This document shows, in pieces, positions 25,819-36,901 of a DNA stretch of 64,000 bases. Each line of letters opens with the position of its first letter. Within the stretch, counting starts at the first letter, position 1. Origin of the DNA: Phycomyces blakesleeanus NRRL 1555(-) (Eukaryota; Mucoromycota; Mucoromycetes; Mucorales; Phycomycetaceae); assembly GCF_001638985.1 (NCBI RefSeq), contig NW_017265136.1, positions 1,570,726-1,634,725 on the forward strand, in the 5' to 3' direction. The translations under genes and the position numbers were made by a program. The notes under the pieces are model-generated. The model did not search any database. It was given only the letters and a program-made list of their open reading frames with translations, and was not told where the DNA came from.

Positions 25819-27606
25819 TCATACAGGCATTGGTACTATGCAATGGTATTTACCTCTAAAGCTACAGCGTAGCTGCCAAGCCGTCTCTTCGTGTACAGAA
25901 GTCAGATGTAGTTTCTGTATAATTTCAGCAGTTATTTGACTGACGTTGTAAAAAGGAGATGGCGCAGCACCAAATATAACTGATCCTAGCCCTACCAGTG
26001 CAATGGCGAGAGCTAAAAGTGCATCTCTCGGGCTACTTGAACATCGATTCTTGACAGTTATGCACCGAAGATTGATACAAAGGAAGGTGCCTTTGTTGAC
26101 TTTGTAACTTCCTTCCTTCTTACCAGGAATCCTCGGGCTGGTTAAAGGCGAAAAGCATAATATACACGATTGGGAGGTCTTGCACTCATTTGTGATGCAG
26201 ATATTAACTGCTTCCCCATGTATATTCTGCTTCCACTTACCACTACACTTTCTAAAGGCTTTGATTTGAAAACCGGCACCGGTCCCTTGATCACCAATGA
26301 AGAGTATCAAGGGCTTTTTAGAAGACGACTTATCTGTTGAGCCAAAATAATATGCGTTAATAAAAATCGAATACAACACTAATATTGGTAACAAATTATT
26401 ACTCTCTAAATTCTCCAATTCCAATCTCTCTCGCCAACAGAGGTGATGCCAATAACGGTGTTGTTGGATTTCTACAAGTCTTTTTTGGCTGATGATTTTT
26501 GGAGAATTGTAGAAATCCCGCCGTCTTCGTCGTTTTTCGTATTTATTACGAAAGCTTTGGAGGACCATGTCAATAGAAGTGATTGGGGTCGACTCTATTT
26601 CTCTCATTCAATCTTCTATTAACTGGACCTTTTCTCCTGCATTCATATACTTCTTTCGTCTCTCTAAATATCTTCGTTGACGAAAATACCCACAGCCAAC
26701 ATCATCATCCCTAGCCTTAGTACTCGTAACCGATGGCAAATGTAGGAATAATTCTTCTTCTTTAGATAGATTTAAGCTGATACTGTCTTCATTGGAGTCC
26801 TTGCTTAACGCGGCGTAATAGTTGAAAAGCTCTAGGTGAAATTTCAGTCTTTTTAACAACATCAATATTGATGTTGTCATATTTACCGTGCCATTGTCAG
26901 TACCCGCATAGTTAAAGTCACCAGGACTCGCAACAGTTCGGTTCTCCTCCCTAGGTACATCTTTGTCCCATTTCTCAATTGGGGCTCTACTACCTTGAGG
27001 GACATCTTTAACATCGTGGAGCTTTGATTTGGAGCGAATTGCCATCTGTCGGAAATATAGCTGGTGTCTTTTTTCGGCGAGTTCGTTTCTGGTCTTGTTA
27101 ACCGTCATATAAGATCTATATCTCGATTCTTTATGACTTTTAATCGCCCAGTATAACTGATCCTTGTAATCTGGTTTCCCTCAATTTGATTTGCATTCCT
27201 TGATTTTCTTTCGGAAGCTGCTATCTTTTAGTAGCTCTAACTCTCTTTTACGGGCAGATTCAAGTGCCTTGACTTCTTCTGTTAAGCTTCGAAGCTAAGT
27301 AAAAAGAACATTCTTTGTTTTTCGTCCTTCTTGTGTAATGCTTGGATTTCTTAAGACTCGTGCTTCATATGACTGTTTTGTCCCCTTCTTTACGGTGCCA
27401 TCGGTTTTTATTTTAGATCCCAATAATCGTATTGTTTTTATTCCTGGTAGACATGTTGTCCGATGTGCAAAAGATAGACTATACAATTCACATGCTCTCT
27501 GAATATCTCCCATATCAAATACCGCGTTAAATGTGGCATGTTTGTTTTGAAGCGCTTTGTCTTGAGATCCTATCAGCTCATCCCTATTATACCCATAGAG
27601 TATCAT
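25819..27606 (-). pseudogene. Fanzor/TnpB-like RuvC nuclease, decayed
   Basis: One reading frame of 596 codons, read leftward from 27606 to 25819, interrupted by three stops: TAG at 27297-27295, TGA at 27183-27181 and TGA at 26610-26608. The features match eukaryotic TnpB relatives (Fanzor). There is a RuvC-I-like FNYAGTDNGTV. About 215 residues further comes ILFIGDQGTGAG. Then NECKTSQSCILC, combining a glutamate, a TS-x2-C signature and the first zinc-ribbon pair, is followed by the second pair (C-INLR-C). SSPRDALLALAIA follows as the RuvC-III-like aspartate helix. The CX2C plus CX4C ribbon and the RD-x-LLA-x-A helix are the usual ending of this superfamily. Fanzors are RNA-guided DNA endonucleases carried by eukaryotic transposons. 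Each stop could arise by one C-to-T change (CAG or CGA), which suggests recent loss. Alternative readings are another OrfB zinc-ribbon protein or translational readthrough. Homology is from motifs only. Confidence 0.6.
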
Positions 27607-27728
27607 TCTACTATACCCTTTCTTTTCTTGCTGGCTGGTATGTAATGATGGTTCTTCCTATTTTTTTGATCTGGATTCTGGGTCAATAACTGATATAATG
27701 CAACTGAATCCGGGTATAGTGCACTTAA

Positions 27729-29200
27729 TCACGAAAATGTTGTTGACGGACATAATGCGCGAGTAAAAGTTGTATGACGTGCATATTTAAGAACGTCGTT
27801 TGTGAATATACAGAAATAGATCTGATACGCAATTACGCGATATTGTTTTTTCGGAGGCAGGAACTTCTTCAACATATTGCAGATTAACGAGCATACTGAC
27901 TGTTTAACTGTGGAGGCCTCAGGAGACTGATGCTTGACATCTTCTAAATATACAGGCGTATCATTGCTAAAAACCAAGTGTTTGATTATGGACTTGAGTT
28001 GATTCAATCTCCTTTCTGAAACATCATCATCCAAAGTCCCTTCCTCTTCCAGAAAAATCCTGTTGCTCTTCCGCGATGTTTAGATCCTGAACAACGAGCT
28101 CGTGTCCCGCAGAAGCTTGCTTTCTATTATTCAGCATTTAGCTTATCTTCTATAATAAAACGAAGCATTAGTTGGCGATTTCAAGCCAATAAAGAGCTTT
28201 TCCACTTTATATTTTTAAAAGTATGGCTTAACTTTGCTAGACGCTGCTTCGCACTATTTAGCTTAATTGTCCACTTTTCTCCTTCTGATTCTTCTAGTTT
28301 TTCCTTTTTTGTATCAAAATTTTCAGCTTTTTATCCTCTGCACGGCAAAAATAACGCGTATGGTTTCTCATAGCCTCCTTTCCAGGTGGTTTCCTTGTTG
28401 TTGTGGTTGAGATACGCTTTGATTCTCTATGGGGGAGGGGGGGCAAGATTGTGGCGAAGTAGCACTAGTATCACTTTGTCCAAAAGTTTGTCGATTATTT
28501 TTTTGCCGTCCCACATATTCTCAAAGTTGACCAGGTACTTTTTAAGAGCCATCACCATTGCCGATTATGACCCTTTTTCAAGACAGAAGCTCTGTTTATT
28601 AAGACCGGATTCTTTGAAAAAACAAAACAGACTATTCTGCATAGGGATGGCGTTTAAAACGTTTTATTTAGCACCACAGGCACCAAAAAGTAGCTATACA
28701 TGACTTGCAGATTCTGGCTTGTGAAGAGACACTTGAAGTCAGTATCAAACCGCTTAGAGCCAATTAAATTCTTGTCCAGCGGCTGGGTAGTATGTTTTGG
28801 CTCGGTGGCTGTAACAAAAGGCAGAAATTCTGAGAGGTTGAAGCCATGAACTTTTTTAATCTTGATATCATTGTTGTCAAAGAAAAAATCGCTAGTCCTC
28901 AGCTCACTGATTGTCATATTTACGAGTGCCGAAAGGCAACGGGTATAGTATGTTGAGGTAACCATCGAATCTTGTAATCTAGTACACACAAATGTCTTTA
29001 CAATAGGAGGGAGATCCGTTCTGAAGAGGCTGTTTGTTTGGTGGATTAGCATAAGAGTATTCTTTAGCTATGTCTTTTACGATCGAACCTATGGCAGCCT
29101 CGGCTATTTTGTCGAGGTTTTGAGACACAAACTTCCATTCTTCAACATTTTTTATCCCAGGGTGGTGCTCCATATGTGAGCGCATTTCTTTTCTGTCCAA
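27729..29200 (-). pseudogene. broken coding remnants upstream of Fanzor-like gene
   Basis: Several protein-like frames on the same strand, in changing phase, lie just 5' of the Fanzor-like frame. One at 29200-28979 begins MDRKEMRSHMEHHPGIKNVE. One at 29052-28654 is Ser/Thr/Phe-rich. One at about 28034-27729 contains RRLNQLKSIIKHLVFSNDTP. Overlaps and stops between them (for example around 28030 and 27600-27730) suggest frameshifts or lost introns. Position and strand suggest they are the N-terminal part of the same element, but they carry no motif I can name and could be a separate decayed gene. Confidence 0.4.
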
Positions 29201-30359
29201 CTTGGTAAGTTGTGGTACGTTAGCTATTATTGCTACAGGTAGAATTTTTATATTTAGGAGCTTGTTTTTCAGTTCACTTGTTTTATCTTGAGTTTTAGTT
29301 TGCTTGACAAGTTCTTATACGCGGTCTCTCATCGAAATGAAGAAGGATTCCTCCAAGTCTTTCACCGGCCCTTCTACACGATTTCTTTTGTTGGTAAAAA
29401 AAAGAAAACGAAGAGGTAAACATCCAATGCGTAGTTCTCACGGGTTTGACGTAATCAAAAGTTCCAATCAATTGATAAATTGTTGCTCAAGCCGAATATT
29501 GGATGAATATTGTATGAACATGAGCCCAAGTATAAATGACATCCGGCTTATTGAAGAAGTTGCCTATCAAGGGAGTACGTGTAATAAAGGTGTCCAGTTG
29601 TGATAATTTCAAGGTAAAAAAAAAGGTAAAAAAAAAGGGCAAAGGGCAAAAAAAGATCAATTTTTATAGCAACAATGTGCCATAGAATGTGAGATCTAGA
29701 ATAACTTGCAAAAATAGGTTTTTACTTAATGACAGGGAAGGAATTATAAGTACAATTTTATCTAAATGTACTTCCACTAATTTCAAACTTTTTTAAAGGT
29801 GTGGTCAGTCCTAAATTAGTCTGATTGGCCAAGTTCAAGATGAGCTCATTTTACCCTTTTTTGAACCTTTTTTTACGAACTTTTAGTCTGTCCACACCGA
29901 GTTTGTGCCGGACCTGCCAAATTCTTTCAGGTTCGGAAAAATATGACTGCCTGCATTCTATAGTAGATAAACTTATCGCACCAAATGGCATTCGGTGTTT
30001 AAACCGGCTCCTCAACACGTATGCAGAAAGTTGACATATTTCCCAATTCTAACATAAATAAAGTATATAAATAATATTGAACTTTATTTATTTGCGTTTG
30101 CCCTTTTTCTTTTACTAAAATTAATAGTACTGCATCTCTTAATTATATTAAGCTCACAGCAGAACCAAGAAAGTAAAAATATAATATATAGTACACAAAG
30201 AAGATGTTTTTTTAATTTTCGTCTCTCTTTGTTAGAGAGCAGAAATAACAAATTCAGCAAGAATACATGAAGCTCTGTTTCTTTCCGCAATTAAATATCA
30301 TCCCTCTTCCTACAGCTCTTTAAATCCGGTACCTGTATATATTATGATATATCAGCCCT
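29201..30359. other. accessory spacer holding an inverted-repeat element
   Basis: No intact gene is seen. A + strand frame at 29304-29603 and another at 29825-30034 have mixed composition but no recognisable family; the second overlaps the short inverted-repeat element. Poly-A/G tracts lie near 29613-29655. Confidence 0.4.
29798..29898. mobile_element. MITE-like inverted-repeat element, copy A
   Basis: A 101-bp unit bounded by GGTGTGGTCAGTCC on the left and AGTCTGTCCACACC on the right, imperfect inverted repeats of each other. Inside it are CTGATTGG near the left end and TTGAACCTTTTTTT near the right end. A longer relative at 33089-33259 shares the termini, CTGATTGG (inverted) and the TTGAAC-T-run-GAAC motif. 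Small size, no coding capacity, inverted ends and more than one copy fit a miniature non-autonomous DNA transposon. No clear target-site duplication is seen. Confidence 0.55.
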
Positions 30360-30905
30360 CTAGTCTATCTTGAAGAATCTGGTGCTCCATTTATAATAAA
30401 GAAGAAAAGGAAAAATGCTACGAAGCGTACCTGGACTATTTCAATTGTTGTACAAGTTTTTCGTGCATTTTATGAGGCATACCGAATTATCTTCAAAATG
30501 GCTCGAGGTATAATTCAATTCTACAGATAGTCATCTTCTTTTATGACACCGTGCTTTATAAAAACAAGTACAAGGAACCAATTGGCCATGCTGAGTTTTG
30601 TATCTCACTTTGTAATGATAAGAAGACTTACAATAATACTGGAATAGTAAGTGATATAAACATTGAAAACCAGCATCAAGTTTGCAATATCGGGTCAAGT
30701 ATTTAGCATTATTGTTTCAAAATATATAGAAAATCTTGAATTTGATCTATCAGTAGATGCTTCTTATTATGGCAGTATCTATTGCTCAGTCTTTTGGGGG
30801 GAAATTCCCATAGAATTTTTTTATGACAATTCAATTCAATTACAAAATTATATGATACAATCACATCAGCCATATAGCTCCAAATTAACCTATGTTGCGT
30901 GTTAA
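30360..30905 (+). pseudogene. degraded ORF of unknown family
   Basis: Protein-like reading continues through this stretch but changes frame. One segment around 30530-30650 reads FFYDTVLYKNKYKEPIGHAE then FCISLCNDKKTYNN. A shift near 30660 leads to the 80-codon frame ending at 30905. The first segment faintly recalls the end of a C2-type fold, but I would not assign it. Two or more frame breaks suggest a dead gene, or a gene whose introns I cannot place. Confidence 0.3.
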
Positions 30906-31729
30906 AGTATATATACTTCTTTTACACATTCACTCATATAATTTCGAATATCGCTATATTTAAACTGCAAAAGATCAAAACAAGGTATATATCAAACATA
31001 ACAATGAATAAAATCATCATATTACCTGCGTAGAATATCTAACTACATCTACTAAAAACTTATTTGCAGCTCTGCTATTTTATACATTATATCATTAGCT
31101 GTAAATTTCTATAAATATGTCCAAGAGAGATGTACAAGATTGAATCCTGGGCATTAAAGCAGTGGGATACCATAAATACACAAACCTCTATACGTACTTT
31201 TTGAAATCACTAGGAATCAAATAGGGTTTGATTCTGTTTTTGAACTTAATCCACCATGCCATTCCTTTGATCTTTACATTTTTTCTTTCTCTCTATCTTT
31301 CCAACTTTTATATTTTCCCAGCCTTTTCCGGTGAGGTGCCTTCGTTTTTTTTAAAAAAAAAAATTTCTTTATAAATCACAAACAATAATTTATTATGTTG
31401 CAATAGAGGCTCACTTTATCTCATTCCGATGTATCTTCGTTATATTGACCACGCCAATTAATCGTAGTCAGTATTTTTTTTTTTGATATTTTAATACAAA
31501 TCTTTATCTTTGTACACTCTAATGATAAGCTTTATACACCCACACACACATATATATATCTATACTTTAAATGCAATAAATTTACAAAGCAACCTTCTTC
31601 TTTCTGTTTGGGGGTTTGTTAGGTGAATAAAGAGCTTGAGTTTCACAATTGAAGAAAAAAAAGAATGTCACATTTTTGTGTAAAATACAGAGCAAGAGGT
31701 AGAGATAAAGATAGGGATAGAGATAGAAA
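30906..31729. other. spacer, no gene seen
   Basis: AT-rich with T-then-A homopolymers near 31349. It probably includes the 3' UTR of the minus-strand gene that ends at 31730. An alternative frame over 31582-31842 differs from the spliced reading used for that gene and is not supported. Confidence 0.5.
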
Positions 31730-32905
31730 TCAACACCATTTTTGTAATACTTTTTCAACAGTAGGTTTTCTGAATCCAGTGGCAACTGGTAATAGATAGA
31801 CTGCCAATTGACGCCGTTGAACCACACCGAGTGTCTGCTCATACTCGGACAGTGCCTTCAATACCTTTGCTTCTTTGTAATCTGGAAATAACAAATAAAG
31901 AGAGGAGATAGATTACATATAAATATATGTGCGTGTATTATTATTAGTTTTATTATCATTTATAATTACAAACGAAATTAAATTCTAATCTATTCACTTA
32001 CTCATTTGACTCATCTTCAGTTGACGCATAATATGGGCTTTCAAAGGCCACAATGAAGAGTATTTTGTGGTGACGTATTTTGGTAGAGCTGCCGTTGGTT
32101 TTTTGATCTTTAACGCAGGTTTTTGCTGTCGCGGTTGTAGTTGTGGAGCTGGGGCTGGAGCCAGTTGTTGCAGTTGCAGTTGCAGTTGCAGTTGCAGTTG
32201 TGGCTGTGGCTGTGGCTGTGGCTGTGGCTGTGGCTGTGGCTGTGGCTGTGCTTGTGCTTGTGCTTGTGCTTGTGCTTGTGCTTGTGATTGAGGTTGTTGT
32301 TGTTGTTGTTGAAGGTGAGGTTGCGGTGTAACTAGCATTGTTTTTTGTTTTTTTCGTGGTGAACTTGCTAATGTCTGTGATAGCACCTTTATATTCTCCA
32401 AAGCCTTCTTTGCTTCTTTTGATGTTTTCTCTAAGTCTGTAGGTTGGGATGTAGGTTTTACTAAAGGCGTGGGTGTGATAGCGGTATTCTGTACAGAATC
32501 AGCCCAAAAGGCACTTCGTAATCTCTGCAAAACATCATATAGATCTCCTCTTTCAACATCAAATATGTTTTCACAGAGCGGTTTTGTCTACTCCAATACA
32601 TGCATACATATAGCATTTATTTATTAATTAATTGATTATTACATGTAATATTATAGTTATTATTATATATAAAGAATAAAGAAAAATAAATATTCAGAAT
32701 TTTGATCTTGTAGATCGTGTAAAGTGTTTGAAAATAGATTGCACGTCTTACCGATGTACCTTGGACCTGAGAGGCAGATGCGCCTTCAGAACCCAAGGCT
32801 TTGGCCAACTAGACTTAAAATGTGAGTAATGTATTCAATGTAATGAATGAACAAAGTAATCAAAAAGTTTACTTCTGAGAGTGAAAGAGTAGAATGCTGT
32901 GTCAT
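31730..32905 (-). CDS. unknown protein with AQ/PQ/LQ dipeptide repeats (254 aa)
   Basis: Not recognised. Four exons on the minus strand: 32905-32873, 32808-32752, 32524-32002 and 31881-31730. Donors are GTAAAC, GTAAGA and GTAAGT, and the phases agree. The N-terminus reads MTQHSTLSLSELAKALGSEG, then ASASQVQGTSRLRSAFWADS. A Lys-rich region follows (KKALENIKVL, SPRKKQKT), then about 60 residues of Gln-alternating dipeptides. The C-terminus is compact and helical (KYSSLWPLKAHIMRQL, KEAKVLKALSEYEQTLGVVQ, VEKVLQKWC). There is no signal peptide or membrane segment. The basic patch and Gln-rich middle suggest a nuclear protein, but that is only an inference. The folded ends and exact exon phasing are the main evidence for a gene. 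Confidence 0.65.
32163..32310 (-). repeat. coding hexanucleotide arrays (Gln dipeptides)
   Basis: On the coding (minus) strand this is a CAACAG run, then CAAGCA units (Gln-Ala), CAGCCA units (Gln-Pro) and CAACTG units (Gln-Leu), each repeated several times in adjacent blocks. Opposite-strand frames reading poly Cys-Gly or poly-Val-Ala are shadows. Confidence 0.9.
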
Positions 32906-33088
32906 TATTGCTGCTACAATAACACCAATTATAAAAATAAAATAACAATAAAGAAATCACGATGAATTCAGCTTAGGTCATGTATCCTAATTTTTGTGTC
33001 TGTATTTGTATTTTATTTTGTTGGTTGATTTTGGGCTTAATGTTCATGAGTTCCGGAGTTTATTTTTTTTTTATTCTTGAACATATTT

Positions 33089-33259
33089 GGTGTGGACAGA
33101 CTGAAAAGTTCAAAAAAAAAGTTCAAATGCATCTCGATAAAATTAAGTACTAATAATACCATCTCTTCTATCAAAAGCCTGATCTTCTTTTCAATTCAAT
33201 TGGAAATGGAAAAAGACCAATCAGCCAGAGTTTCTTGAACCTTTCAGTCTGTTCATGCC
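33089..33259. mobile_element. MITE-like inverted-repeat element, copy B
   Basis: A 171-bp unit starting GGTGTGGACAGACTGAAAAG and ending CTTTCAGTCTGTTCATGCC. The inverted ends match over about 30 bp with few mismatches, and the symmetry extends outward to ATTTGG/CCAAAT (33085-33263). Shared inner motifs with copy A at 29798-29898 show they are one family in opposite relative orientation. It has no coding capacity. It lies in the 0.8-kb spacer between the Gln-repeat gene and the 3' end of the PAK gene, which otherwise holds nothing I recognise. Confidence 0.6.
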
Positions 33260-33665
33260 AAATTTTAACACATATACATTTATAATTTTAATGGATTTGG
33301 CATGGTTTCTTTTTTTTAGCATTCATTTTGTTTTAGTACACTTCCCTGTAATAACAATCCTTGTGAGACTGACTGATGATTTTTATTAAATCTCTATATA
33401 TATACAAAAGCCACCAAGGTAATAATAAAAAGAGAGAAAGATTGGAAGAGAGAGAAAAGGTTGAGGGAAGAAATGAGCACAGGAGAGGAGGAAAGAAGAA
33501 GTGAGAGTGAGATAGATAGATAGATGGAGGGAGCCAATGCGGAATGATAGGAAGGAAATGTGAAACCCTTATTTGAATTTTTTGATTTGTAGAGTTCCCC
33601 AATACTTGGAAATATGCATGTACAACTTGTTTTGTTTTGATTTCTTTGGGAAAAAATCATACAAC

Positions 33666-36600
33666 TCAGTCACTACGTCTAGCCGCATCTCTTGCTGCCT
33701 TGATGAGAGGCTTCAGAGTTGGGAGTGGGTCAGCAAGTCTGAGGAAGGGATGAAGAAGTAACTCATCGGCTGTGGGTCTACGATCAATATCGACCGAGAG
33801 ACACTTTGAAAGGAAGTCAGTGAATACTCTAGTGAGTGCATCTGGACATTGGAGAGTAGGTGTTCCGTTGTTAGCAATCAGGTAAAGTGCACGGAGAGGG
33901 TTCTCGTTGAGGTAAGGCGGCTCTCCTTCGATCATCTCAATAGCCATAATACCGAGAGACCAGATATCCACTTTAGGTCCATATTCCTTGCGAGTAACAA
34001 CTTCTGGTGCCATCTGTTGTCATAATATATATATATATATGTGTGTGTGTGTGACATGAGTTTAAAAGTAACAAAATCAAGAGAAAGAGTAAAAGACTTA
34101 ATGTCTTTCTCTCACTTTGTTTCTAATAATATACAATATAAGATTGATCAAGTTTCTTACCCAGTAAGGTGTACCGACCATAGTGGTACGGTTGGTTTGT
34201 GAGTCGTTGAGCTGTGCGCAGAATCCAAAATCAGCTAAGAAAATATCAGGTAAGTAACCAGATGATCTTTCTCTTATTTTACTCTATTCTACTCTACTTT
34301 ATTCCAACTTCTTTTCTGTTTGTAAAGAAAAGAAAAAAGAATAAATTCAGTCCAATTAAATCCACAACTTACTAAGTTTAATCTCGCCATGCATGTTTAA
34401 CAGAATATTATCACTCTTGATGTCTCGATGGATAACACCGCGTGAGTGAAGGTGGGACAGACCCTGCAAGACCTCACGACAGACTGCAGCAATTTGGCCT
34501 TCCATCATCATATTGCAGGTCACAACGTCTGTCAGGGAGCCTCCCTCCATGTACTCCATAATAACCCACAGGTCACCTTGCCATAAGTAAGAGTCAATGT
34601 AGTTCACAATGTTGTCGTGGTGAGAGTCCTTCATAACCAAGATTTCGTTGATGATCAATTCTTTCTTGGGTTGTTGCTCGAGGTTCATTTGCTTGATCGC
34701 AACAGGTCCGGATCCACCTTCAGAATAGGCTGTGTAAACACCGCCCGAAGCACCCTGTCCGATCTTCTTCATTCCCATATATGCCTGGCGAGGATTGGTC
34801 ACCTTGCAGATCGTCTGAAGTTTTGAGATCACCTGAGAATCTCTCATAGCTGTCCGGGGCTCTCGGGGCACTCGCTGCTTGACCGTACCTGGAGATGCAG
34901 TAAGGGTGGTAGTGGTAGTAGTGGCTCCAATCTTTGTCTTGTCTTCCTTTTTCTCGCGTTGTTTGTTGCTCAATTTTCGCTTGATATCGTAGTCTCGAGC
35001 TGGCTGGCTGTTCGATGGACTGGATCGTGGAGGTTCAATACCCAACTCGGCATAAAATCGTTCGTTGGTCTTTGATTGTGGTTCTTGGCGTTCGAGATCT
35101 TTTTTTTAAAAAAAAAATAAGGAAGTAATTAGTATGTGAAAATTGTTAATTAAATTTCTGTCAAAATAATGCTTACTTTTGCTTGGTACACCTGTCGATT
35201 GAGAGTGCTTTTTTTTTTAAAAAAAAAAAAGAAAGTAATTTCGAGTAAAATTAGATACGAGTATGTGCGTGCGTTTTTTTGTTATTATTATTGTATCGAA
35301 TACTTACCGTAATTCCTTCGTTTTGGGGTTTTTGGTAAGCTGGGTGTCCGGGAGTTTCCTGGCCGTCAAGGTAGAAACCATTGTCGTTGTTAGAGTCGGC
35401 AGCATAGTCATAGTCATTGTTGTATTTGTTTCCGGGTGTAGGGGAGGTGGGTAAATGCTGGAAGCCGCTAATCTTTCCATTGGATGTAGAAGGAGAGGAG
35501 ACTTCTTGATCACTCGATGTGCCGTTGGTATCTGTAGAAGGCAAAGGGATTGTGGCACTACCCTGTGCATGTGCTTTTTCCATCTTGTGATAGACTTGAT
35601 CATCGTGGTCTCGGTTTTCTTGGTAAAATCCAATAGCATCCAATACAGCCTGGTCACAACCTCAACATCAGTTTTTGTCTCTTTATTTATTCATTCTCTC
35701 TCTCTTTCTTTCTCTTGTGCATGCCACATCACAGCCGATCCGTTTAGTTTGTTGCGCTCACCTGAGGATTCTGATACTGTTCAGTCTTTGTGATTCCACT
35801 TTGTTTCAGGAGAACCTGCCATTCACTAGGCAGACCAGTAAACTCTCCAGAAGTTGAATCAAACCCGACATGTGTAACGTGTTTTGCGTTGTAAGGACCA
35901 GAAATTTCCATTTCCTTCTCCTGTTGCTTTGAACTGTTGTCCTTGTTAATCAAATCTACAGCATTGTCAGACCTCAAATGGCAACAAGAGAATACACTAG
36001 TGATAATTATATATAGATATGTATAGATATGTATAGATATGGATATTTATATATTTAAGAAATAAAAGAAAACAACGATTAAACCTACCATTAAAGCTTC
36101 CGACAACTTTCTCGAATACTTCTTTAAACGCATTTCGATCCTTTGTCTTTCCAGCCGAAGTGCTGAGTACTTCTTTGGATGGCGAAGACGCACTGTTGCC
36201 AGACCCAGATTCGTCACTTTGGTCACTAATGCGTTTTGGCTGGGGTTCTTGTGTGGATAGATTGGTATCATGTTTTAGAGTAGATTGTTTCATGAGAGGA
36301 GAGCTGGTAGAGGGTGGCAAGGGTGGTGAATGGCGTGTACGGCCGCTGCTAGAGCCGGATCTGTTGCGTTTACTGGATAACGTTCTGGAAAGAAACGAGC
36401 CCGAGGTTTCTTTGGTTGAGACGGGGGAGAGTGGGGGTGGTGTTCCGATTGGTGTTCCAAGTGGTGAATTTGTTGCTGTGCTAGAGACGTCTGTGCCATT
36501 GTCGTTAGCTGGGCGGTTAGAAGATGTATTGCGTCCCAGAACTAGAATGGAAAACATCATCAGAAATAGGATTCTCGGACGCAATAATTGGTTTCTTTTT

Positions 36601-36901
36601 GTTGTTTTTTTTGTTTTTGAAAATTCATATTTTATTATGGTTGTGATTGTATGCGTATGTGTATGTGTAATGTATAAATGTAGGAATGTAGGAATTTAGG
36701 AATGTATGAATGTATATATTTATATGTATTCAAATATGCGTGTGTGTGTAGCTTTGATTGATATTATTTTGTTTTACTATTATTTATACCTGAACGCTTT
36801 TCAGGCATGTCTGGAACATTTGTTGAGCCGGAGATATGAAGGCGTTGGAGATGGCCCGAGAGAGATCGGTGAAGAGCCGATGGCTTGCTCGGCGAGGACA
36901 T
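33666..36901 (-). CDS. STE20: p21-activated kinase (PAK/Ste20 type)
   Basis: Eight exons on the minus strand: 36901-36790, 36541-36085, 35972-35762, 35649-35308, 35207-35177, 35098-34373, 34234-34161 and 34013-33666 (766 aa). A disordered Ser/Pro-rich N-terminus is followed by a CRIB/p21-binding domain ([16 protein letters not shown], residues about 213-262) that binds GTP-loaded Cdc42/Rac. The Ser/Thr kinase domain has the glycine loop GQGASG (498-503), VAIK lysine 520, HRD 608-610, DFG 628-630, TMVGTPYW and APE 653-655. The tail [16 protein letters not shown] resembles animal PAK1. No PH domain is in the supported exons, which favours Ste20/PAK over Cla4. It acts in polarity and MAPK signalling. 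The exon 2 donor is AG|GTTTAA; the stronger GTAGGT four bases earlier breaks the frame. The open frame continues upstream of the chosen ATG, so the true N-terminus may be longer. Confidence 0.93.

Noticed and set aside
32067..32331. Plus-strand Cys-Gly and Val-Ala repeat ORFs
   Set aside because: Opposite strand of the Gln-dipeptide coding repeat.
36085..36089. Consensus donor GTAGGT for PAK exon 2
   Set aside because: It leaves phase 1, while both possible acceptors of the CRIB exon need phase 2; the AG|GTTTAA site four bases later is the only one keeping frame.
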